Shown here piece by piece: positions 9,657 through 18,253 of a DNA stretch of 64,000 nt. Within the stretch, counting starts at the first letter, position 1, and every line of letters begins with the position of its first letter. Both the position numbers and the translations under genes were made by a program. Source of the stretch: Gemmatimonadota bacterium (GTDB lineage: Bacteria; Gemmatimonadota; Gemmatimonadetes; Longimicrobiales; Gaopeijiaceae); contig QJYK01000237.1 of the NCBI GenBank assembly GCA_003248075.1, positions 1 to 64,000 on the forward strand, in the 5' to 3' direction. The notes below the pieces were generated by a model. It made no database searches, was not told the DNA's origin, and saw only the letters and a program-made list of their open reading frames with translations.

Positions 9657-10607
9657 ATGATCATCAGGCGCCCTCCCGACATCGCGTCGTCCGAGATCAC
9701 GCCCGAGCAGGTCTATGTCGACCGGCGCTCGTTCATCCGGCTGGCCGCAGCCGGGGCAGCCGGCGCGGCGATGACGCCCGGGTCGTTATCGGCGCTCGGC
9801 CGACCTTCCCGAGGACAACAGGTGCGCTTCGAGGACATGGAGTCCGAGCTGGGCGAACCGGTCAACTCGTACGAAGAGATTACCACGTACAACAACTTCT
9901 ACGAGTTCGGGACCGGGAAGTCCGATCCCGCCCGCAACTCCGGCCCGTTCAAGCCGAAGCCGTGGACCGTGACCGTCGAGGGTCACGTCGCCAAGCCCGG
10001 CGAGTATCATCTCGAGGATTTCCTCGCGCCCTACAAGCTGGAGGACCGCGTATACCGCATGCGGTGCGTCGAGGCGTGGTCGGTGGTCGTGCCCTGGCGT
10101 GGCTTTCCGCTGGCCGACCTGGTGAAGCGCGTCGAGCCTACGGGAAGCGCCAAGTTCCTGGAGCTCACCACGGTCGTTCGACCGGATGAGATGGTCGGCC
10201 AGAGGTACCGCGTCCTCGAGTGGCCCTATCTCGAGGGGCTGCGCATCGACGAGGCCACGAACCCTCTGGCGCTCCTGGTCACAGGCGTCTACGGCCGGGA
10301 TCTGCCCAATCAGAACGGCGCGCCCCTGCGCCTGATCGTGCCCTGGAAGTACGGCTTCAAGGGCGTCAAGTCGATCGTGAAGATCCGCTTCGTCGAGGAG
10401 ATGCCGCGCAACACGTGGTGGGCCATGAACGCGCGGGAGTACGGCTTCTTCGCGAACGTCAACCCGGAGGTCTCCCACCCGCGCTGGAGCCAGGCCCACG
10501 AGCGCCGGCTCGGCGAGCTGAGGCGCCGTGAGACGCTGATGTTCAACGGCTACGGGGAGCAGGTCGCGCACATGTACGCGGGCATGGACCTGCACAAGTG
10601 GTTCTGA
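9657..10607 (+). CDS. msrP: Protein-methionine-sulfoxide reductase catalytic subunit MsrP
   Basis: 316 residues. The ATG at 9657 has an AGGAG at 9646-9650; the longer frame upstream lacks coding signal. A Tat signal (DRRSFIRLAAAG, residues 22-33) exports the folded molybdoenzyme. The molybdopterin-binding domain includes Cys137 in YRMRCVEAWS, the expected Mo ligand, plus VPWRGFPLADLV and PWKYGFKGVKSIVKI. MsrP reduces methionine sulfoxide in oxidised periplasmic proteins with electrons from the MsrQ membrane heme protein, encoded directly downstream. Confidence 0.96.
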   Translation: MIIRRPPDIASSEITPEQVYVDRRSFIRLAAAGAAGAAMTPGSLSALGRPSRGQQVRFEDMESELGEPVNSYEEITTYNNFYEFGTGKSDPARNSGPFKPKPWTVTVEGHVAKPGEYHLEDFLAPYKLEDRVYRMRCVEAWSVVVPWRGFPLADLVKRVEPTGSAKFLELTTVVRPDEMVGQRYRVLEWPYLEGLRIDEATNPLALLVTGVYGRDLPNQNGAPLRLIVPWKYGFKGVKSIVKIRFVEEMPRNTWWAMNAREYGFFANVNPEVSHPRWSQAHERRLGELRRRETLMFNGYGEQVAHMYAGMDLHKWF

Positions 10608-10623
10608 CCGAGGGATTTGCCTG

Positions 10624-11268
10624 GTGGCCGCCTCGAGGAGGATCGTCCTCGGCCTGAAGGTCGTCCTGTGGCTCTCGGCCCTGGCGCCGGCGGCGTGGTG
10701 TGCGGCCGGGTACTTCTTCGATTGGCTGGGTGCCAACCCCATCGAGAAGCTCACGCACGTCACCGGCATGACGGCGCTGGTCCTGCTGCTCGTGACGCTG
10801 GCCGTGACGCCGTTCCGGCGGGTGACGGGCTGGAATCCGGTGATCCAGCTTCGCAGGCCGCTCGGCCTCTTCGCATTCTTCTACGTCTGCCTCCACTTCT
10901 CGATCTGGATGGTGCTGGATCTGGGCTTCCGGCTGGACTGGGTGTGGGACGACATCAAGGAGCGCCCGTACATCACGGTGGGATTCACGGGCTTCCTGAT
11001 CCTGATCCCTCTGGCGGCCACGTCCACCCGAGGATGGATCCGGCGCCTCGGCAAGCGATGGACCAAGCTCCACCGGGGCATCTACCTGGCCGCGTCGCTC
11101 GGGGTGATCCACTACTACTGGCTCGTCAAGGCGGACGTGCGCCTCCCCCTCCGGCTCGGGGCAATTCTCGCGGTCCTGTTGGCCATGCGCGTCGCCTTCT
11201 GGTGGTCGAAGCGACGCGAGAAGGTGCGGCGCGCCGCGGTCCCCGCCGCCTCCGCCGCCGCGCGCTGA
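10624..11268 (+). CDS. msrQ: MsrPQ system heme-binding membrane subunit MsrQ
   Basis: 214 residues from a GTG start 17 bp after msrP, with AGGG at 10611-10614 upstream. It is a ferric-reductase-like six-helix membrane protein. Conserved His residues lie in the helices (IEKLTHVTGMTAL, YVCLHFSIWM, KLHRGIYLAASLGVIHYYWLVKAD) and bind heme b. It passes electrons from the quinone pool or flavin reductase to MsrP. The 4-helix core VTPFRRVTGWNPVIQLRRPLG is typical of the family. Gene order msrP-msrQ is the usual one. Confidence 0.95.
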   Translation: MAASRRIVLGLKVVLWLSALAPAAWCAAGYFFDWLGANPIEKLTHVTGMTALVLLLVTLAVTPFRRVTGWNPVIQLRRPLGLFAFFYVCLHFSIWMVLDLGFRLDWVWDDIKERPYITVGFTGFLILIPLAATSTRGWIRRLGKRWTKLHRGIYLAASLGVIHYYWLVKADVRLPLRLGAILAVLLAMRVAFWWSKRREKVRRAAVPAASAAAR

Positions 11269-11337
11269 GCCGGCGCCTCGCTTGCGTCGGTGGGTGCCGT
11301 CGACCGATCCTCCTCATAGCGCGAGGAGGCGGACAGG

Positions 11338-13242
11338 ATGCGCGATGCTCAGGGGCCGGAGCCCGACGCTGGCGTTGTGAGGCGGCTGATGGCCGAGCTC
11401 AGGCGCCGTCGTGTCGTGCGCACACTGTTCTGGTACGTCGGAGTCAGCGTCGCGGTCGTGGAGGGGGCAGAAGCGTTCACGCAGCCCCTGGGCCTCCCGG
11501 GGGGCGCGGTGAGGGTGCTCGCGATCCTCGCGGTCGCCGGGCTGCCACTCATGCTCGCCCTGGCCTGGGCCTACGAATTGTCCCCGGACGCGGCGGCGTC
11601 CGTCCCGATGCCGACTTCGACGGGTCGCCAGGTTCTGGTCAGCGTGGCCGTGATGATCTCCGTCGCCACCGTCGCGGTCCTCTGGTCCTGGACCAGCTCC
11701 GGCAGGACGCCCTCGTCGGTTCCCGCCGACGCGAGCACCATGCGACTCGCCGTCCTGCCGCTGGACGCCCGAGGCACCGCCGGCGACCTCGGCCCCCTCG
11801 CGGATTATCTGCATGGGCGGCTCATCGAGGGGCTCAGCGCGGTGAGCCGGACCGCCGACCGCGAAGACCACCTGCGGGTGATCTCCCGTGCGGGCGTGCT
11901 TCCCTTCGTGGAGGCGCGCGTGCGCCTGGACAGCCTCGCGCGCGCGCTCGACGTGGGACTGATCGTCGGAGGCTCCATCGAGTCGAGTACGGGAGGCTAT
12001 CGGGTCCATGTCGAGCTGATCGATCCCATGAGTGGCGAGGTGCTGGGGGACACGACCCGGATCGTCGCGGTGGACGAGGAAGCCGGGCTGGTGGACGAGC
12101 TGTCCGACGCGGCGCTCCAGCTGCTGCGCCGCCAGATCGGGAGCCTCATCGAGGAGAGACAGCGGCGCTCGGGGACCCAGAGCCGCGAGGCGTTCCGCCT
12201 GGTCGTCGAAGGCGAGCGGGCCAGCGCCGAGTCGTTTCGGGCGCTGCGAGCCCGGAACCTGGAGGGCGCCAGAAACGCCCTCGAGTTCGCTGACTCGGTG
12301 TATGCCCGGGCGGAGGCTCTCGACCCCCGATGGGTGGAGCCGATCGCACGTCGGGGGTGGTTGGCGGACCATTGGGCCCGACTCGAAGCCGCGGAGGGAA
12401 GGCCGAGATCACGAGCCGTCTACGAGAGCGGGCTCGCACACGCGGAGAGGGCGCTGTCCTTACGCGCCGGTGACTACACGGCGCTCCAGCTGCGCGGGTT
12501 CATCCGCTCGGTCCTGGCCGACCTTACCAGCGATCCCGACTCCCTCGCCCGGCTCCGGACGAACGCGGAAGCGGACCTTCGAGCAGCCGTGCGGCTGAAT
12601 CCCCTGCCCGCGACCGCATTGAGGCGCCTGAGTGAGCTCCTTGCTGGGGAGGGCCGTCTGGAGGAGGCCCTCGAGATCGGCGAGCGATCCTATCTGGAGG
12701 ACCCGTACCAGGAAACAACGCCCCAAAGCGTCTTCCGGCTCTTCGAGTACTCCCTGCGCTTGGGCCGGGACAGCACGTCCGCGAGATGGTGCGGCCAAGG
12801 GGCGACCATCTTTCCCACGGCGATGTTCGAGGACTGCCGTTTGAGCCTGATGGCCTGGACCGATCTGCAGCCACCCTCCCCCGATTCGGCCTGGGCGTCC
12901 GTGGCGCGGGAACTCGACGCGTACCCGCAGCCACTGCACCGCCGACTCGAGCCCCGGCTGCTGGGGATGGTGGCGGCCGTCCTGGCCAGGGCCGGCCGGC
13001 CGGACAGCGCGAGGGCCGTGGTGGTGCGCGCGGAGGCTACCGACCCCGCGACGAGCGGCATGGCCCTCACCGCCGCGGGCGTCCACCTCCTGCTCGGGGA
13101 CACGGCGGCTGCCCTCACGCGGGTGGAGTCACTGCTCGACGCCAACCCGTCCATGCGGGACGTCCTTCCGGGGGCTCCCGAGCTGCGCGGCCTCCGGGGG
13201 AACCCCTCCTTCCTCGCGCTGCTCGGCGAGCGGAATCGCTAG
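11338..13242 (+). CDS. Membrane-anchored TolB/FlgO-like domain and TPR protein
   Basis: 634 residues with an AGGAGG at 11324-11329, 8 bp before the ATG. The N terminus (RRRRVVRTLFWYVGVSVAVVEGAEAF) and a helix at about 100-122 match the membrane anchor seen in adenylate-cyclase-like and kinase-linked TPR proteins. Residues about 135-275 form a TolB/FlgO-type domain (MRLAVLPLDARG ... LIVGGSIESSTGGYRVHVELID). The rest is helical with TPR-like repeats (about 290-620). No enzymatic domain is visible. A role as a signalling or assembly scaffold is an inference. Its TAG stop lies in a CTAG shared with the stop of the convergent small gene. Confidence 0.75.
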   Translation: MRDAQGPEPDAGVVRRLMAELRRRRVVRTLFWYVGVSVAVVEGAEAFTQPLGLPGGAVRVLAILAVAGLPLMLALAWAYELSPDAAASVPMPTSTGRQVLVSVAVMISVATVAVLWSWTSSGRTPSSVPADASTMRLAVLPLDARGTAGDLGPLADYLHGRLIEGLSAVSRTADREDHLRVISRAGVLPFVEARVRLDSLARALDVGLIVGGSIESSTGGYRVHVELIDPMSGEVLGDTTRIVAVDEEAGLVDELSDAALQLLRRQIGSLIEERQRRSGTQSREAFRLVVEGERASAESFRALRARNLEGARNALEFADSVYARAEALDPRWVEPIARRGWLADHWARLEAAEGRPRSRAVYESGLAHAERALSLRAGDYTALQLRGFIRSVLADLTSDPDSLARLRTNAEADLRAAVRLNPLPATALRRLSELLAGEGRLEEALEIGERSYLEDPYQETTPQSVFRLFEYSLRLGRDSTSARWCGQGATIFPTAMFEDCRLSLMAWTDLQPPSPDSAWASVARELDAYPQPLHRRLEPRLLGMVAAVLARAGRPDSARAVVVRAEATDPATSGMALTAAGVHLLLGDTAAALTRVESLLDANPSMRDVLPGAPELRGLRGNPSFLALLGERNR

Positions 13243-13529
13243 GCCTCTCCGCACTGCCAGCCCGACCCCGTCCACCAACACAGATCGTCACCCGGCGCGT
13301 CGTCGACGTCCACCCCGTCGCACGTGGGCGGGCTCGTCGTGGGAGGGGCCTTCGAGCCGTGCTTGTGGGCGGCTTTCTTATCCACCTCCGTGTCCGTCCA
13401 CGACAGGGCGCCGACGAGGTCGATGTCGATCCACTCGATGTGGATTTCATTGCTTCCGCCGACGCAGTAGGCGATGCCCACGCCGACCATCCGGCGCGAG
13501 GTGGCCTTCGGCTTCGGGTGGTTCGTCAT
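13239..13529 (-). CDS. Small Cys/Trp-containing hypothetical protein
   Basis: 96 residues with a good AAGGAG seven bases before the ATG, so it is probably translated. I recognise no family. The middle is acidic (IEWIDIDLVGALSW); the C-terminal third is Pro/Thr-rich and then carries three Cys and several Trp (TCDGVDVDDAPGDDLCWW, then GSGWQCGEA). The N terminus is basic with no signal peptide. A disulfide-rich tail or a modified peptide core is possible but nothing nearby looks like a peptide-modifying enzyme. Its stop overlaps the stop of the convergent TPR gene. Confidence 0.6.
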   Translation of the reverse strand: MTNHPKPKATSRRMVGVGIAYCVGGSNEIHIEWIDIDLVGALSWTDTEVDKKAAHKHGSKAPPTTSPPTCDGVDVDDAPGDDLCWWTGSGWQCGEA

Positions 13530-13717
13530 GGTGGCACTCCTTGAGGCGGTGGACGGTGGCCCGGGGGACCCCTACGGTGGTGGACAGGCCGGGAGTAGGC
13601 CAGGGTTTTCCCTACAGGAGGTCTGGGCTGCGCGGCCTTGAACCGCCGACTCCGTTTCGGTAGGGTCAACGTAGCGGTCGTCCCTCCCCGGCCGGACCCT
13701 CCGGGAGCGGACCTTTC

Positions 13718-15349
13718 GTGCCCTTGCGCACGCTCAGCACGCGCATCGCCGTACCGGCCGGGTTCTTCGCGCTCGTGAGCGCGGGGGCGCTGTCCTTCGT
13801 GCTTATCCGCACGCAGCGTGAAAACGCCCTCGAAGAGGCCGTCCTCGGCTCCGAGCGAATCGGCGAGACCCTGCTGCTGGCGATCGAGCACGAAATGCGC
13901 ATCAACGCGCGCGATGCGGTGCGCGAGATCGTCGAATCGGTGGGGCGCCAGGAGGGCGTCCAGAGGATCCGGCTCTTCAACAAGGACGGCCGGATCTCCT
14001 TCTCGTCCGACTCCGCGGAGGTGGGCGAGTGGGTCGACCCCAAGGCGGAGGCCTGCGTCTCGTGCCACACGGGTGAGACGCCGTCGATGCCCAGCGACGC
14101 CGCCCCGCTCACACGGACCTTCCAGGACCCCGACGGACACACGATCCTCGGCACGATGCGGGTGATCCCGAACGCCCGGGGCTGTCAGGGCGCGCACTGC
14201 CACGCGGGCATCGCGGCGCAGAGCGTCCTGGGGGTGCTCGACGTCACGGTCTCGCTCGAGCCGGCCGAGGCCCGGCTCGAAGCCGCGAGCTGGAACGCGC
14301 TGCTGCTCTCGCTCCTGGCCGTGGCGGCGATCACGGGAACCCTGTATGCGATCATCGCGCGCGCGATCCGCCGGCCCCTGGACACCGTGGTGGCGGCGAC
14401 CCGACGGGTCGTTGCCGGCGGGTCGGGCGTGCCGATTCCCCGGGGATCGGCCCCGGAGATCGGAATCCTGGCGCGCGCCTTCAACGAGATGGTGGAGTCG
14501 CTCAACAGCTCGAAGAGCCGTCTGGAGGAGTGGGCGAGCTCGCTCGAGGACAAGGTCGCCGAAAAGGCGGACGAGCTGCGAGACGCGCGCTTCCAGATCG
14601 TGCAGGCGGAAAAGCTGTCATCGGTCGGCCTGGTGGCGGCCGGCATCGCGCACGAGCTCAACAGCCCCCTGATGGCCATCATCACCTACTCGCATCTGGT
14701 GCGCCGTCATCTCCCGCCGGCGGATCCGGCACAGGAGGACCTTCAGCTCATCGAGGGCGAGGCCAACAGGTGCGCCGCGATCATCCGACAGCTCCTCGAC
14801 TACGCACGAAAGCAACGTCAGGACGCGCCCACCGAGCCCTGCCCGGTGGGGCGGGCTATCCACGGCGCGTTGGACCTCCTCAAGGTCGAGCTCCGCAACG
14901 GTGGGGTGGAGGTCACCACCCATATCCCGGACGGGCTGCCCGTTGTCCAAGCGAACCCCGTGCAGCTGATGCAGGTCTTCGTGAACCTGTTCATGAACGC
15001 ACTGCATGCCATGCCGAAAGGGGGAGCCCTGGACATCGCGGCCGACGTGGTTCGGCGCACCGACGTCGGCGAACTGAACCTCCCGCCCCATGAGTCGACC
15101 CACCTCGTGCGCACGGTCGTGCGGGACGAGGGAACCGGCATCCCCGCGGAAGCGCTTTCACGGGTCTTCGATCCGTTCTTCACCACCAAGCCGGTGGGTA
15201 AGGGATCCGGGCTCGGCCTATCCGTCTCCCTGGGGATCGTGCGCGGGTGTCGCGGGACGATCCTCGCAACGAGCGACGGCGACCACGGGGCGACGTTCAC
15301 GGTTCTGCTTCCCGTATCCGGGTCCGCAACGGACGGTCATGATGGATGA
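13718..15349 (+). CDS. Sensor histidine kinase with periplasmic heme c motif
   Basis: 543 residues from a GTG. Two membrane helices (about 10-31 and 193-214) enclose a periplasmic domain that contains a CVSCH heme c motif at 113-117 and a second CX4CH-like cluster (Cys156, Cys161, His162). A HAMP linker (about 212-265), a coiled coil, a HisKA domain with His312 in AAGIAHELNSPL, and an HATPase domain (DEGTGIPAEALSRVF, GSGLGLSVSLGIV) follow. Heme c or redox state is the likely input; this is inferred from the motifs. The stop overlaps the start of the sigma-54 regulator gene by 11 bp, so the two form a cognate pair. Confidence 0.9.
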   Translation: MPLRTLSTRIAVPAGFFALVSAGALSFVLIRTQRENALEEAVLGSERIGETLLLAIEHEMRINARDAVREIVESVGRQEGVQRIRLFNKDGRISFSSDSAEVGEWVDPKAEACVSCHTGETPSMPSDAAPLTRTFQDPDGHTILGTMRVIPNARGCQGAHCHAGIAAQSVLGVLDVTVSLEPAEARLEAASWNALLLSLLAVAAITGTLYAIIARAIRRPLDTVVAATRRVVAGGSGVPIPRGSAPEIGILARAFNEMVESLNSSKSRLEEWASSLEDKVAEKADELRDARFQIVQAEKLSSVGLVAAGIAHELNSPLMAIITYSHLVRRHLPPADPAQEDLQLIEGEANRCAAIIRQLLDYARKQRQDAPTEPCPVGRAIHGALDLLKVELRNGGVEVTTHIPDGLPVVQANPVQLMQVFVNLFMNALHAMPKGGALDIAADVVRRTDVGELNLPPHESTHLVRTVVRDEGTGIPAEALSRVFDPFFTTKPVGKGSGLGLSVSLGIVRGCRGTILATSDGDHGATFTVLLPVSGSATDGHDG

Positions 15350-16802
15350 ACAAAGGGACTGGGCGACACCGCCCCGGGTGCTCGCCGTCGACGACGAGCC
15401 GGTCGTGTGCGAGAGCATCCGCCGCGTGCTCACCGAGGAGGGGTACGAGGTCGTCACGACGACCGATCCCCGTCAGGCGATCGAGCTTCTCCGTCGCGAC
15501 GGCCTCGACCTGCTGCTCCTGGACATCAAGATGCCCGAGATGGACGGCCTCGAGGTCCTGCGCATCGCTCGAGACGTCTCGCCGGAGACCGAGGTACTGA
15601 TCGTCACGGGATACGCGACGATCGAGACCGCGGTCGAGGCCATCAAGCTCGGTGCCTTCGACTACCTGGAGAAGCCGGTAAGCCCACCTGCCCTGCTCGT
15701 GGCCACGGCGCGGGCGCTCGAGCGGCGGACGCTCGTGAACCTGACCCGTCGGCTCCGTTCGGAGCTGGAGACCCGCCACCGCATCGGCAACGTGGTGTGC
15801 TCGTCGGCCCGCATGCGCGAGGTCATGCGTGCAGTCACCCGCGTGGCCCCGACGAACAGCACGGTGCTACTCGTGGGCGAGACCGGGACGGGAAAGGAGG
15901 TCATCGCCAGGGCCATCCATTACAACAGCTCCCGCAAGGACGGCCCCTTCGTGGTCGCCGACTGCTCCTCCCTGAGCGAGTCGCTCCTCGAGTCGGAGCT
16001 GTTCGGCCACGTCCGCGGGGCCTTCACCGGAGCGGTCAGGGACCGGCGCGGACTCGCGGAGACGGCGCGCGGCGGCACACTCTTCCTGGACGAGATCGCG
16101 ACGATCAGCCCCCAGGTCCAGGGCAGCCTGCTGAGGCTGCTCCAGGAGCACGAGATCCGGCCCGTGGGGTCCGATCGGGCCGTCTCCGTGGATGTGCGGC
16201 TGGTCGCGGCGACCAACCGCGACCTCACCGAGCTCATCCGCGAGGGCGTGTTCCGCGAGGATCTCTACTATCGGCTCAGCGTATTCACGATCCGGCTACC
16301 GCCCCTTCGCGAGCGTCGCGAGGAGATCCCGCTCCTCGCTCACCACTTCGTCGCGTCCTTCTCCGAGGAGTTCGGCAAGCCCATCGAGGCCATCACGCCG
16401 TCCGCGATGGCCTACCTCGAGGGGCGTGACTGGCCGGGGAACGTCCGCGAGCTCCGTCACGCGATCGAACGCGCGGTCCTGCTGGCGGAACGCGCCACGA
16501 TCGACCTGTCGTCGTTGACCACCGACATCGATGGGTCCAACGGCCGGGACGAGGTCCCGGATGACGCCGAGGGGCTGGCCCGGATCAAGCAGGAGCTTCG
16601 GGCCCGGGCGGTCGACGAGGTGGAGCGCAAGTTCGTCCTGAAGGCGCTGGAGCGGGCTGGCTGGAACGTCTCTCAGGCCGCCCGCGACGTGGGGATGGCC
16701 CGCCCGAATCTGCATGCGATGATGCGCAAGCACGGGATCCGGGGCTCATCCGGGGACGGTGGCCCCGACGAGGATGCGGAGCCTGGAGCCGCGGCGACGT
16801 GA
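15339..16802 (+). CDS. NtrC-family sigma-54-dependent response regulator
   Basis: 487 residues; ATG at 15339 (a second in-frame ATG follows at 15342). The receiver domain has Asp62 as phosphoacceptor (LLLDIKMPEMDG) and Lys112. The AAA+ domain has Walker A GETGTGKE (180-187) and the sigma-54 contact loop GAFTGA (227-232), followed by the sensor and arginine finger regions. A Fis-type helix-turn-helix is at the C terminus (GWNVSQAARDVGMARPNLHAMM). All elements needed to activate sigma-54 promoters are intact. It is encoded right after its partner kinase and right before a -24/-12 promoter, so it most likely controls the downstream cytochrome operon. Confidence 0.96.
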   Translation: MMDEQRDWATPPRVLAVDDEPVVCESIRRVLTEEGYEVVTTTDPRQAIELLRRDGLDLLLLDIKMPEMDGLEVLRIARDVSPETEVLIVTGYATIETAVEAIKLGAFDYLEKPVSPPALLVATARALERRTLVNLTRRLRSELETRHRIGNVVCSSARMREVMRAVTRVAPTNSTVLLVGETGTGKEVIARAIHYNSSRKDGPFVVADCSSLSESLLESELFGHVRGAFTGAVRDRRGLAETARGGTLFLDEIATISPQVQGSLLRLLQEHEIRPVGSDRAVSVDVRLVAATNRDLTELIREGVFREDLYYRLSVFTIRLPPLRERREEIPLLAHHFVASFSEEFGKPIEAITPSAMAYLEGRDWPGNVRELRHAIERAVLLAERATIDLSSLTTDIDGSNGRDEVPDDAEGLARIKQELRARAVDEVERKFVLKALERAGWNVSQAARDVGMARPNLHAMMRKHGIRGSSGDGGPDEDAEPGAAAT

Positions 16803-16812
16803 CCTCGGGCCC

Positions 16813-16832
16813 TGTATACCGGACGCATACAC
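16813..16832 (+). promoter_or_regulatory. Candidate upstream activator site 1 for the NtrC-type regulator
   Basis: The 20-bp site has the form TGT-N6-GACGCATACAC with TGTAT/ATACA dyad ends. The same pattern occurs in inverted orientation at 16926-16945. It lies about 240 bp upstream of the expected start of the sigma-54 promoter at 17042, a normal distance for an enhancer. Confidence 0.5.
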
Positions 16833-16925
16833 ACTCCCGGCGAGGCAGCGGAAGGCCCGGAGGCGTTGGGGGACACGGCTTCTGCGGGACCGGAGACCAC
16901 CCCTCCGACGGCGGACCCCTCAAGG

Positions 16926-16945
16926 GTGTATGCGTCGCCATGACA
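16926..16945 (-). promoter_or_regulatory. Candidate upstream activator site 2 for the NtrC-type regulator
   Basis: On the minus strand it reads TGT-N6-GACGCATACAC, identical to site 1 in the 11-bp block and in the TGT. It is centred about 135 bp before the expected transcription start. Two copies in a noncoding gap directly after the regulator gene argue for regulator binding. Confidence 0.5.
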
Positions 16946-17041
16946 CCCGACCCCCCGCTCGGCTCGCAGCGCGGCGAGGTCAGTGAACGTAAGTCGATAC
17001 AATACAAAGCATTACGAGATCAGCCATCGTCGGCGGGCTTC

Positions 17042-17057
17042 GGGCACGCCGATTGCC
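17042..17057 (+). promoter_or_regulatory. Sigma-54 (-24/-12) promoter
   Basis: The sequence GGGCACG-CCGA-TTGCC matches the consensus TGGCACG-N4-TTGCW at 14 of 16 positions with the correct spacing and both invariant GG and GC pairs. Transcription would begin near 17068, leaving a leader of about 59 nt to the GTG at 17127. The rest of the 16803-17126 gap holds the two activator sites and no convincing gene. Confidence 0.75.
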
Positions 17058-17126
17058 TTTCCTCCGATGCGGACGCCGGCGGGCACGTGGCCTCGGCGGC
17101 GGTCCCCGAGGGAAGGAGGAGCGAGG

Positions 17127-17528
17127 GTGAACGCTCGCGACGCAGGGTCGACCGTGCTGCTCTCCGACGAGGAGCGCGGCAAGGCGCTGGCCGATCGGCT
17201 CGCGGGACGCGCCTTGGCGGCCGACCGGTATGGGAGTGTCGGCGATCTCATCCGCCACCGACCGCTGTCGAGCGTCGGTGTGCTCGCGCTCCTCTGTCGA
17301 CCCCGCCCCTCGGGGCTCGTCCTGGTCACGCTGGGGCGCATGAGCGTCGAGTATCCGACGATCCAGAAGATCGTCCTGCTCGACGATCCGCTCCCGCTTC
17401 CGATCGCCGAGTACCTCACCGCATGCGGTGTGGACATCGTGCACGCCGGTGCCCCGGACGAGGATCTGGATCGCCTCGCTTCGGCCATCGAGAACCTACG
17501 CGAGAGAAAGCGCTGGATCGCTTCCTGA
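17127..17528 (+). CDS. Small receiver-like protein of unknown function
   Basis: 133 residues from a GTG with a strong AAGGAGGA at 17113-17120. It is the first gene after the sigma-54 promoter. The alternating strand/helix pattern (STVLLSDEERGKALADRL, VGVLALLCRPRPSG, KIVLLDDPLPLPIAEYL, GVDIVHAGAP) resembles a receiver domain, but the expected phosphoacceptor Asp is not present; a Cys stands near that place (LLCRP). It may be a pseudo-receiver or a stand-alone adaptor. The response regulator follows 46 bp later. The family is not recognised. Confidence 0.7.
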   Translation: MNARDAGSTVLLSDEERGKALADRLAGRALAADRYGSVGDLIRHRPLSSVGVLALLCRPRPSGLVLVTLGRMSVEYPTIQKIVLLDDPLPLPIAEYLTACGVDIVHAGAPDEDLDRLASAIENLRERKRWIAS

Positions 17529-17574
17529 CCCCAGGGCGGGGATCGACCGCATCGGCGCCGAGGGAGGTGTAACC

Positions 17575-18240
17575 ATGGACGCGCACAAGAAGGTGCTGTT
17601 CGTGGATGACGAGGAAGGCGTTCGGAGGAGCTGGGACCGGTACCTGTCGCTGGCCGGCTTCGACGTCACGACCGCCGCGGACGGAGAGACCGCGATCGAC
17701 CGGCTCAGCGAGGAGCCCGTCGACGTGGTGGTTTCCGACCTGAAGATGCCCGGGATGGACGGGGTGAAGCTCCTCGAGTGGATCAACCAGTCCCGGCCGG
17801 ACACGCAGTTCATCCTCCTGACCGGCTACGGCAACGAGGAGGTCGAGCGGAAGGTCCGCGCACTGGGCGCGTTCGACTATCTGAACAAGCCGATCAGCCC
17901 GGAGGCGCTCTCCGGGGTGGTGACCGCCGCCTCGATCCTCGCCGCCCGCAAGCCGGCCCCGGCCGCTCCCGAGGAGACGCCGGAAGTGGATTTCGAGCGC
18001 GCGTTGGAGCCGGCGTCCGTCGAGGCCGGGCAGGCGTCCCTGGCGGCGACCGAAGCACCCCGGGCCAAGGGGCGCGTCCGGAGGTCGATGGAGGTGGTCG
18101 GGGGCCTGGTGTTGGCGCCTCTCGTGGGGCTCGCGTTCGTGGTCTTCCTCCCGATCGTGGGCTTCGGAGCCCTGCTGTGGACCGTGGGCGAGAAGGGGTG
18201 GGAGATGGTCAGGGCGGCTCCGGCACATCGGGAGTCCTAG
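17575..18240 (+). CDS. Membrane-anchored single-domain response regulator
   Basis: 221 residues, GGGAGGTG ahead of the ATG. Residues 5-122 are a complete receiver (DDEE 11-14, Asp55 in VVSDLKMPGMDG, Lys105 in YLNKPISPE). A Pro/Ala/Glu-rich linker (about 123-165) leads to a basic stretch and one long hydrophobic segment (about 174-203, GGLVLAPLVGLAFVVFLPIVGFGALLW written here only in part: GGLVLAPLVGLAFVVF). There is no DNA-binding or enzymatic output domain. A receiver tethered to the membrane, directly before a membrane cytochrome gene (14 bp from stop to start), suggests that it acts on protein partners at the membrane; this is inference. Confidence 0.85.
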   Translation: MDAHKKVLFVDDEEGVRRSWDRYLSLAGFDVTTAADGETAIDRLSEEPVDVVVSDLKMPGMDGVKLLEWINQSRPDTQFILLTGYGNEEVERKVRALGAFDYLNKPISPEALSGVVTAASILAARKPAPAAPEETPEVDFERALEPASVEAGQASLAATEAPRAKGRVRRSMEVVGGLVLAPLVGLAFVVFLPIVGFGALLWTVGEKGWEMVRAAPAHRES

Positions 18241-18253
18241 CAGGGAGACGGAC

